Shown here one piece after another: positions 7,241 through 13,651 of a DNA stretch of 15,890 nt. The translations under genes were made by a program, and so were the position numbers. Numbering within the stretch: the stretch's first letter is position 1; each line of letters begins with the position of its first letter. The stretch spans positions 1-15,890 of the forward strand of contig CAZJWK010000063.1 in the NCBI GenBank assembly GCA_964549595.1, in the 5' to 3' direction. The stretch is from CAZQQN01 sp964549595 (GTDB taxonomy: Bacteria > Bacteroidota > Bacteroidia > CAILMK01 > CAYYUA01). The notes below the pieces were generated by a model. The model was not told the origin of the DNA, made no database searches, and worked only from the letters and a program-made list of their open reading frames with translations.

Positions 7241-8668
7241 TTACCGCCTCCCTTTTTGGGTTAAAGCCTTATCCTGTTTGGATTTTCTGGGTAAGATCCA
7301 ATCCTTATGATGATATCCGGGCTCACAATTGGCTAAATTAACAGTGGGATCAATAAACCTTTGACTTCCTCTTCTGTTTAAATCCACGTAGCTTTCAGCG
7401 GTTATGACAGGATTTTCGATGCCCTTTGCCTTATAATGGTTTTCAAGATAATGGGCAAATTGAAGGATCATATCAGGCTGGGTTGCCATAATTTTTTCCT
7501 GAAATGGCGTAAGGTGTTTTTTCAATTCAACTTCTTTTGATTGACCATTTTTGGGGTTTTTAACATTGAAAAAAGTGGTACCTGCCTTTTGGGTTAACAT
7601 AACCCGCCAGGAAAAGCGATAACCTTCGTGGGTCCATAATAAATTGCCGGGATATAATGTAAAGCGCCATGGCCAAATTAGCTGGAAGGCAATAAATAAT
7701 ACCATTAGCCCCCCAACGGTCTTTTTCCAAAAGGGGTTGGCGAATACGGGTATAGACCCTTGCTCATCTGCTTTCAGGGTTTTTCGGCTAAAAATTTGGT
7801 TCCATGTATTTGAAATTTTATCAATGAGCTTATCGTGAAAAGTGGGGGAGAAGAAAATTAAGGTAGCCCCGATCATTATATAGGGAAACATCCCGATCTG
7901 AAATAATAAAGCAGTCAGGCCGTGGAAAATGATCACCAATGCGTAAGCAAACCACCGGTATTTCCGAATTAAAAATAAGAAGGCAATGCCCAGGTCATAA
8001 AGGGCACCAAACCAACTGGCTAAAAAAGCCGTGGCAGGTTTTGCCAATAAATTACCTACCAAAGGCCAATGCTGATGCGCAGCTAACCAGGTTCGCATGG
8101 GCATGGCTCTGAAAAGCCAATCATAATTAATTTTGGCAATTCCGGCATGAACGTATACAATACCTAATTGCAAGCGCAGGATGTTAACCATCCAAACAGG
8201 GACCTGCATTAACCTGATCTGGGGTTTTCTGATCACATCCAGGGAGAAATACCGATGCGCCGGCAAAAAAATAAGCAAGAAAGAGACCAGGCTAATGAAA
8301 TAGTAATGATTCAGGTAATAAGTTTTGTCAATGAGTTCTACGTAGGTAAAAGCAAAGAAAAAAATAATAGTGGCCGGCCTATACCATAAACCTAACATAA
8401 TCAGTATTGTGCTTAAGGCCATGATGGCGAAAAGGCCGTACATTCCCAATGCGTCAAAAGGCTGTACCCAGCTGAATCCATAGTATGAAAAATGAAAATC
8501 AGGATTGAGGTAAAGGGATTCTACCCATCCATTTACGAGGAACCGGATAACACTAACCAGCATCACAGCCCCGAAAAACACCCTGAAAATTGCCAAAGGA
8601 GCTATTGAAACCGGTTTTTGGATAAGGCTTTGGCCAAGCCGGTTAATGTTATCCTTTATTTTGTTCAT
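7241..8668 (-). CDS. HTTM / vitamin K-dependent gamma-glutamyl carboxylase homologue
   Basis: A 475-residue integral membrane protein with about eight hydrophobic segments (roughly 22-43, 74-96, 99-113, 122-141, 164-180, 215-234, 239-274, 317-334) and a C-terminal extramembrane domain. Landmarks of animal GGCX, compared from memory, are present: the Asn-His pair (120-121) in LNHYYF; HAGIAKINYDW at 174-184, whose Lys179 aligns with the human catalytic Lys218; FHGLTALLFQIGMF with His249; and C-terminal GYRFSW (about 349-354) and QRFIDP (436-441). Homology therefore covers the whole enzyme, not just the HTTM membrane part. Animal GGCX uses reduced vitamin K, O2 and CO2 to carboxylate glutamates; here the substrate is unknown. 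Some VKGC homologues serve other reactions, so activity is unproven. ATG 8668 is preferred because GGAG lies 13 nt upstream; TTG 8680 is an alternative. It lies 8 nt after the imelysin gene and 1 nt before the receptor gene. Confidence 0.9.
   Translation of the reverse strand: MNKIKDNINRLGQSLIQKPVSIAPLAIFRVFFGAVMLVSVIRFLVNGWVESLYLNPDFHFSYYGFSWVQPFDALGMYGLFAIMALSTILIMLGLWYRPATIIFFFAFTYVELIDKTYYLNHYYFISLVSFLLIFLPAHRYFSLDVIRKPQIRLMQVPVWMVNILRLQLGIVYVHAGIAKINYDWLFRAMPMRTWLAAHQHWPLVGNLLAKPATAFLASWFGALYDLGIAFLFLIRKYRWFAYALVIIFHGLTALLFQIGMFPYIMIGATLIFFSPTFHDKLIDKISNTWNQIFSRKTLKADEQGSIPVFANPFWKKTVGGLMVLFIAFQLIWPWRFTLYPGNLLWTHEGYRFSWRVMLTQKAGTTFFNVKNPKNGQSKEVELKKHLTPFQEKIMATQPDMILQFAHYLENHYKAKGIENPVITAESYVDLNRRGSQRFIDPTVNLANCEPGYHHKDWILPRKSKQDKALTQKGRR
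7247..7252 (-). promoter_or_regulatory. Strong Shine-Dalgarno site of the TonB receptor gene
   Basis: GGGAGG inside the last codons of the carboxylase-like gene, 7 nt before the receptor ATG. Such a clear site is uncommon in Bacteroidota and suggests high receptor translation and coupling to the upstream gene. Confidence 0.6.
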
Positions 8669-8676
8669 AGACTGTT

Positions 8677-9789
8677 TCAATCTCCATCATTATCCTGATA
8701 AGTAATTCTTACCCCTAAAGCTGAGGGCATATCAGTCTTTATTAAAACTACTTGTTTTTGTACTTCTTCATAAGCCTTATCTGCTTGCGTTTTATTGTTT
8801 TTGATGGCTTTGGAAAGGGGGTCGTCTAATTGTTTTAATTCAGTTCTGGCTTTGGCAAACTGATCAACAATAGCATTTGAAAGGTTTTTTCCATTTCGTT
8901 TTGCATCGACAGCATCCAAATGGTCATCCAAACCTTTACCATTTTTACCGTCATAACGCCCCAGAAAGAGGTTTTCAATGGCATTCAGATTAGTGATCAT
9001 CAACTTAAGAGATATTCCGCTGTAATAGGCTTCTACTTTATTGGGAAGCGGGTCGCCCAAAGATTTTTTACCCAATGGAATCCCCAGTTTGTCATTTTTT
9101 ATGATTTCATAGTCAAAGTTCATTTGGTTGACCAACAGGGCCAGAGAGCTTCCTTTATCGTTACCGTTGGCATTGCTGAAGGTTTTTAGATAATCTCCAC
9201 CGGAACTGATCCATTTTCTATAGACATTGCCTGCCATTTGGGCTATGTCCTTGGTAATGGCTTTCAGATAAGATTTCCGGTTACCGGCATGAGGACTCTC
9301 TTTAAATGAATCAATCACGGCCTCTTCAGAGTCCCTGTAGAGTAAGTAATCCAAAGCCGGAAAGCCTTTGGTATCATTATCATACGGTCCCCATTCCTGA
9401 TTGTTGTTTTTAACGCGTTTAGGGATCTCCTGCGTATCAGCCGGAAAAGTATTCACATTAGTCCTCAAAGCCAATGATTTGGCCGGGCCAAATCCATAAG
9501 GTGTCACTTTCTGCCATGCTAAGTAGGCTTCTTTAAAATCTTCCCTTAAAGGCTTTAATGTTTGCTTATTGGCATTGGAAGCAAATTTTTTGGCCGATTG
9601 GGAAAGGGTATTGGCTTTTTGTTTAAAGTTTTTGTAATCAGGGATTATCACATTGTTCCCTAAATTCCGGAGCATGGCTTTTCGATCAAAGCTATTGTTA
9701 TCGTCATTTTCGGGCTCATCTTCTTTACAGCCGAAAAAAATCGAAGCACTCAATACGGTTATCAATGTCAAATAAAGTAAGCCTTTCAT
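8677..9789 (-). CDS. Imelysin-family (peptidase M75-like) surface lipoprotein
   Basis: A 370-residue lipoprotein. The signal peptide ends in IFFGC with lipidated Cys21, followed by KEDEPENDD, an acidic Bacteroidota lipoprotein export signal that suggests display on the cell surface. The rest is a helical imelysin-like domain (about 36-355), a family often iron-regulated and implicated in iron uptake. The imelysin motif GxHxxE is here GFPALD (142-147), so the His and the Glu are replaced by Pro and Asp and peptidase activity is unlikely; binding of metal or an iron carrier is more plausible. I chose ATG 9789 because it starts the signal peptide and has AAGAAGGG just before it; an in-frame ATG at 9846 would spoil the signal sequence. 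It is the second gene of the operon, between the DUF4856 lipoprotein and the carboxylase-like gene. Confidence 0.9.
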   Translation of the reverse strand: MKGLLYLTLITVLSASIFFGCKEDEPENDDNNSFDRKAMLRNLGNNVIIPDYKNFKQKANTLSQSAKKFASNANKQTLKPLREDFKEAYLAWQKVTPYGFGPAKSLALRTNVNTFPADTQEIPKRVKNNNQEWGPYDNDTKGFPALDYLLYRDSEEAVIDSFKESPHAGNRKSYLKAITKDIAQMAGNVYRKWISSGGDYLKTFSNANGNDKGSSLALLVNQMNFDYEIIKNDKLGIPLGKKSLGDPLPNKVEAYYSGISLKLMITNLNAIENLFLGRYDGKNGKGLDDHLDAVDAKRNGKNLSNAIVDQFAKARTELKQLDDPLSKAIKNNKTQADKAYEEVQKQVVLIKTDMPSALGVRITYQDNDGD

Positions 9790-9834
9790 AATTGACCCTT
9801 CTTTTTTGTTAAAATGCTTTTTGCCATTTAATGA

Positions 9835-9878
9835 CAAGAAACTCAACTCTTTAGATCATCCTCAGAGTGAGTTTCTTG
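9835..9878 (-). repeat. Long hairpin between the DUF4856 and imelysin genes
   Basis: CAAGAAACTC (9835-9844), one bulged A, then ACTCT (9846-9850) pair with AGAGT (9864-9868) and GAGTTTCTTG (9869-9878): a 15-bp stem with one bulge and a 13-nt loop, in the 126-nt gap inside the operon. On the transcribed minus strand it is not followed by a U run. It is more likely an mRNA-processing or stability element setting the ratio of the two lipoproteins than a full terminator (inference). Confidence 0.7.
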
Positions 9879-9915
9879 GTGGAGGTTAGCCCTTCTGTAT
9901 CCGGGATAAACTTTA

Positions 9916-10995
9916 TTAGAAATTGGTGATGTTAGTCGGGAAATCGTAGGCTTGATCCAATCTACTATTGGCATCCTCCAGGTCGCTTTTGGAAACATTT
10001 TTTGGACTATCCCCCAGTTTATTGCCAATGTAGTTCCAGTCATTATTGCTAATGGTTTTATCAACATTGTACTTAAGGCTCATGTGAAAAGCTTTGGCTT
10101 CGGACCAATGGTGCCATTTGTCCCCTGTATTTCCTTTATTGATATCACTAATGGTAGCGTTGATGTAATGGGCAACATTGGCAGCCACGAGTAATTCCCA
10201 TTCTTCTTTGATGTTGCTTACTGCTTCTTCCCTTTTGTCGGGCTTTTGTTGGGTGATGGCAGCCCTTCCCTTCAAAAAGGCATTGAATAACTTCTTTTTG
10301 TTGCTTAGCTCCGGATTACGGCTTCTTAAATAATGACCCCAGAACCAAGTGGAATTTACATAGTCTCCGGCTACCTCATCATTGCTATTGCTAAGGAAGT
10401 TTTTGGGCAATCCCATGTAACCAAAGGCCTCATCGAAATGGTGCTCTCTCGTTGTGGGCTTATTTCCATTTTGGGGATCTTGGTTGGGATCAGAGGCAAG
10501 ATCCTGAAGGTATTCGGAAGTACCTTGCCAGTAAAATGAAGCCCCCATTAGCCCTTTTTCCACCATCTGTAGGATTTCAATCCCTGATTCAGTGAAAAAC
10601 CGTCCATCTATGATGGTGTCTCCGGTGTTGGGGTTATTGGTAAGGCTATCAATTTCTTCGAACCAATCATAAAACTTTTGTTTGTCATTGGGGTAGGTTT
10701 TACCGGCCAAGTTTTTATTGGCATTGATTTCCCCATTATTTTCATAAATATCGATTAAATCCTGCTCATTTACCGTATTCCCTTGATTTGCTTTCGCAAT
10801 TTCTGAAGAGAGTTTATCCAGTAGCTTAATTCGGGCTGTTTGACCGGGATAATTGGCATCTTCCCATTTGTAGGTATTCGGGACTTCCAATTCATTATTG
10901 TTATCCGGCTCCCCATTGTCATCCTCATCATTGTCACAGGCCCCAAAACCCAATACGATGCATGCTGTTAACGTTAAGATTGTGATTTTTTTCAT
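9916..10995 (-). CDS. DUF4856 family lipoprotein, first gene of the iron operon
   Basis: A 359-residue lipoprotein ending in tandem TAA stops. The signal peptide ends GFGAC with lipidated Cys20, followed by the acidic run DNDEDDNGEPD, again a surface-export signal. The rest is mostly helical and matches my recollection of the Bacteroidota family DUF4856, whose role is unknown. Two similar stretches stand out: HHFDEAFGY at 185-193 and HHWSEAKAF at 295-303, each HH-(F/W)-x-E-A-x-(G/A)-(Y/F). They suggest an internal duplication with two HHxxE sites that could bind metal; imelysin folds also consist of two related helical halves. ATG 10995 begins a proper signal peptide; an in-frame ATG at 11037 would add 14 polar residues and is less likely. 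It probably works with the imelysin lipoprotein at the surface, presenting iron to the receptor (inference). Confidence 0.85.
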   Translation of the reverse strand: MKKITILTLTACIVLGFGACDNDEDDNGEPDNNNELEVPNTYKWEDANYPGQTARIKLLDKLSSEIAKANQGNTVNEQDLIDIYENNGEINANKNLAGKTYPNDKQKFYDWFEEIDSLTNNPNTGDTIIDGRFFTESGIEILQMVEKGLMGASFYWQGTSEYLQDLASDPNQDPQNGNKPTTREHHFDEAFGYMGLPKNFLSNSNDEVAGDYVNSTWFWGHYLRSRNPELSNKKKLFNAFLKGRAAITQQKPDKREEAVSNIKEEWELLVAANVAHYINATISDINKGNTGDKWHHWSEAKAFHMSLKYNVDKTISNNDWNYIGNKLGDSPKNVSKSDLEDANSRLDQAYDFPTNITNF

Positions 10996-11080
10996 AATTT
11001 TACGTTTTTGATTGGTGCAGGCATTTGACCGGTCCATTTAAGCTTTCGGCATTTGCCTGCGCCTTCTTTCGACAAATAAT

Positions 11081-11102
11081 TTTTATTTAAACCAATTCTA
11101 AA
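11081..11102. promoter_or_regulatory. Second copy of AT-rich box 2, upstream of the imelysin operon
   Basis: TTTTATTTAAA-N3-ATTCTAAA, identical at all 19 fixed positions to the element at 1087-1108. Its centre is about 99 bp before the ATG of the DUF4856 gene. The element has the same plus-strand orientation at both loci although the genes face opposite ways, which fits a palindromic protein site. Confidence 0.55.
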
Positions 11103-11140
11103 TAGTACCGCAAAGGTGCGTGTGTACCTACGGCTGAGCA

Positions 11141-11170
11141 ATACCGTAAAAAAGGTATTTTGTGGTATTA
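11141..11170. promoter_or_regulatory. Second copy of palindromic box 1 with an extra half-site, upstream of the imelysin operon
   Basis: AATACC (11141-11146), 8 nt, GGTATT (11155-11160), and a further GGTATT at 11165-11170, a direct repeat at 10-bp (one helical turn) spacing. The first 20 bases have the same half-sites and spacer as the box at 1037-1056. The centre is about 155 bp before the operon's first ATG and lies just past the end of the upstream cfa-like gene. Confidence 0.55.
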
Positions 11171-11209
11171 ATGACTAAGGGATTAAATGAGCAAAGAAAG
11201 GTATCCCTT

Positions 11210-12364
11210 CTAAAACCGGACGGGATCGTAACCTCCTTTCACGCCGTTAGGGCTTAAAATGATCTGCCACAACTGATTTTTCCTTGCCCGGAAGGAACCT
11301 GCACAACAAAGCAGGTAATATTCCCACATACGGTAGAAAGTGTTATCAAACTGATCCTTAAAGTTTTCCCAATGGGTTTTGAAATTTTGGTACCATGCCA
11401 TTAAAGTGTGGTCATAGTAAACCCCGAAGTTGTGAAGGTCTTCCATGACAAACAGCCCTTCTATGGAATTACCGATTTGTTTGATACTGGGTATTAAGGA
11501 ATGGGGAAAAATATACTTTGAAAGCCATGCGTCAGTGATGTTTGAGGATTCATTAGAGCCTATGGTATGCAAAAGGTGAATTCCATCTCTTCTCAAGACG
11601 CGATTTACGGCTTCGAAGTAAGGACGAAAATTCTTATAGCCTACATGTTCAAACATACCGAGGGAAATAACGCGGTCAAAAGGACCGTGGTTTTGATTAA
11701 GTTTCCGGTAATCCTGTTTTAAAAATGTTACATCCAGTCCTTTGGTATTTTGCCTCGCCAGTGCCAGTTGAGGTCCTGAAACATTAATGCCGGTGACATG
11801 CACGTCATAGTTTTCCGCAGCATACTTGGCAAAACTTCCCCATCCGCAACCAATATCCAATACTTTCATACCAGGCTCTAAGTGAAGTTTTTGACAGGCG
11901 AGCTCTAATTTGGCTTCTTGTGCTTCATCAAGGTTGCCGGCATGTTTCCAGTAACCACAAGTATAAACCATTCGCTTATCCAGCATCGCTTTAAAAAATT
12001 CATTGCTTAGGTTATAATGGTAATTCGAATTTTTTTGGGACCTACTCGGGGATTGGGGGTTTAACAATTTTGCTTTAAAGTAGGTAAGAATGCGCTTGAG
12101 GTTTACCGGCGCAGCTTTTTCTAACCCCGAATTGAGGAGCCGGTTGAAAAATTCATCCAACTGGTCGCAATCCCATAAACCTTCCATATAAGATTCTCCT
12201 AAGCCCAATGATCCATTTCCCACAACAAGTTTATAAAATTGTTCATCGTGAATCTGCGGATCAAAGGGTTGGGAACCATTGATGGTAATGCCTGCACGGG
12301 AGAAAATATCTGAAACGGTATTTTTGTATTGATTGCCCATTGCTTGATAATAGTTGGAAATCAT
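11210..12364 (-). CDS. cfa: Cyclopropane-fatty-acyl-phospholipid synthase
   Basis: A 384-residue SAM-dependent enzyme, close to the 382 residues of E. coli Cfa, that adds a methylene bridge to double bonds of membrane phospholipid acyl chains. Residues about 1-110 are the N-terminal lipid-binding region. The catalytic domain has HYNLSNEFF (116-124), VYTCGYW with Cys136 matching the active-site Cys139 of E. coli, the SAM loop VLDIGCGWG (168-176), GMFEHVG (236-242) with the active-site Glu239, LLHTIG (264-269) with His266, and LLCCAGSFRAR near the end. ATG 12364 is preferred; a TTG at 12370 would add only two residues. It is transcribed toward the imelysin operon, with 214 nt between. Its end shows only a weak 7-bp hairpin, so some read-through is possible. 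Confidence 0.95.
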   Translation of the reverse strand: MISNYYQAMGNQYKNTVSDIFSRAGITINGSQPFDPQIHDEQFYKLVVGNGSLGLGESYMEGLWDCDQLDEFFNRLLNSGLEKAAPVNLKRILTYFKAKLLNPQSPSRSQKNSNYHYNLSNEFFKAMLDKRMVYTCGYWKHAGNLDEAQEAKLELACQKLHLEPGMKVLDIGCGWGSFAKYAAENYDVHVTGINVSGPQLALARQNTKGLDVTFLKQDYRKLNQNHGPFDRVISLGMFEHVGYKNFRPYFEAVNRVLRRDGIHLLHTIGSNESSNITDAWLSKYIFPHSLIPSIKQIGNSIEGLFVMEDLHNFGVYYDHTLMAWYQNFKTHWENFKDQFDNTFYRMWEYYLLCCAGSFRARKNQLWQIILSPNGVKGGYDPVRF

Positions 12365-12535
12365 TTCCAAAATAAGCTAATTTGGGCACAAAACCAAATG
12401 AGTTTTGTCATTTTCAGCGTTAATAAAGGTTGAAAGTCCCGATCAGTGGCAATTTTAAAATCGATTAGGAATATATTGATAAATTGCTTTTAAATTTAAA
12501 CCGAGAATGCAGGACCATTTTTAAATTGTCAATTT
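12365..12535. promoter_or_regulatory. Divergent intergenic region between cfa and the YhaO/SbcD-like gene
   Basis: This 171-nt AT-rich gap must hold start signals for both divergent transcripts. I see no convincing promoter pair for either; a TTATTTTG on the minus strand lies too close to the cfa start codon. Neither iron box seen elsewhere in the window is present here. Confidence 0.4.
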
Positions 12536-13606
12536 ATGACGATTGCTTTTACCGCTGATTTGCACCTTAAGGAGGCCCGTGAAGAGGCACCAGCCCGTTA
12601 CCATGCCCTTGTCAATATTTTTGATCAATTGCAGTCGGAAGGTATCCTAACTCTTATCATTGCTGGTGACTTGTATGATAAGGATTCAACCAACCATTAC
12701 GAATTTGATGAACTTTGCCGGGCTTATCCGGAAATCCGGGTTTACCTCATTCCCGGGAACCATGATCCGGGTTTAAAGCCGGAGGCTTTTACTGCGGAAA
12801 ACCTGACCGTCATCACTACGCCTCACCTTTTACAAATTAGTGATAATAAATTATCAGTCCTTTGCCTGCCCTATCAATCGGACCAATCCATGGGAGAAGC
12901 CTTAGCCGGGTACCAAGCGGAAATAGCTGAATGGCCAACTCCTAATCGCTGGGTTTTAGTGGGTCATGGGGATTACCTGGGTACAACCAAAACTCCGAAT
13001 CACTATGAACCGGGTATTTACATGCCCTTATCCGCCTCTGACCTGGAACGGTACCAACCCGGCCTTGTAATCCTGGGGCATATTCACCAAAGGACGGATT
13101 CCGGTAAAATCCATTATCCGGGCTCCCCGTGTGGATTGGATATTACCGAGACCGGAAGACGCTATTTTTCATTACTTGATGAGGAAACCTTGACCATTGA
13201 GGCCAAGCCCATTGATACGGATTTCCTTTATTTTAGTGAAACATTGGTCAGTCTTCCACTGGCTGATGAGGATACATACATCCGGAAACAACTTGAATCC
13301 TTGGAAAACAATTGGCAATTGGCGCCTGAGGACTATCCGAAGGTCCGACTTCGGCTAACAGTAAAAGGCTATACCAATGATAAAGCCAAGTTAAAGACAC
13401 TTATAGAAAACCATTTTGACCAAATTCAATGGGTTGACGATGGTCCGGATTTGACCCACGTCCACATCAATCCGGACCCCCTTAAGCAGGAGCTTATCGA
13501 GAAAACCAAACGCCACATTGAGACTAGATCAGATGAGCTGGAGGCCTTGAGTCTTTCAGAAGCGGAAGTGTTAGAGAAAACCTTGAACAGGATTATCGGA
13601 TTTTGA
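12536..13606 (+). CDS. SbcD/YhaO-like metallophosphoesterase (putative DNA nuclease)
   Basis: A 356-residue calcineurin-type phosphoesterase of the Mre11/SbcD/YhaO group. The metal-site motifs occur in order: D-L-H at 8-10, GDLYD at 44-48, GNHD at 74-77, VGHGD at 142-146 and GHIH at 181-184, giving a complete two-metal active site. After about 230 comes the capping and partner-binding region. Together with the ATPase that starts 45 nt downstream it resembles the B. subtilis YhaO-YhaN pair, relatives of SbcDC; the likely role is ATP-controlled processing of DNA ends or hairpins. The B. subtilis pair is not well characterised, so the role is inferred from homology. Confidence 0.88.
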   Translation: MTIAFTADLHLKEAREEAPARYHALVNIFDQLQSEGILTLIIAGDLYDKDSTNHYEFDELCRAYPEIRVYLIPGNHDPGLKPEAFTAENLTVITTPHLLQISDNKLSVLCLPYQSDQSMGEALAGYQAEIAEWPTPNRWVLVGHGDYLGTTKTPNHYEPGIYMPLSASDLERYQPGLVILGHIHQRTDSGKIHYPGSPCGLDITETGRRYFSLLDEETLTIEAKPIDTDFLYFSETLVSLPLADEDTYIRKQLESLENNWQLAPEDYPKVRLRLTVKGYTNDKAKLKTLIENHFDQIQWVDDGPDLTHVHINPDPLKQELIEKTKRHIETRSDELEALSLSEAEVLEKTLNRIIGF

Positions 13607-13651
13607 GGAGTTTTTATCCTTTTTCAATCAGCCACGATTTTATGAATACTT

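Noticed and set aside
9843..10067. Open frame on the minus strand overlapping the DUF4856 gene end
   Set aside because: It lies in another frame within the coding region and the intercistronic hairpin, with no family resemblance.
11178..11210. 7-bp inverted repeat AAGGGAT/ATCCCTT at the end of the cfa gene as a terminator
   Set aside because: The loop is 19 nt, the stem short and no T run follows on the minus strand; too weak to call.
12364..12400. TTTG...TATTTTG on the minus strand as the cfa promoter
   Set aside because: The -7-like element would sit almost at the start codon, leaving no leader; probably chance in AT-rich DNA.
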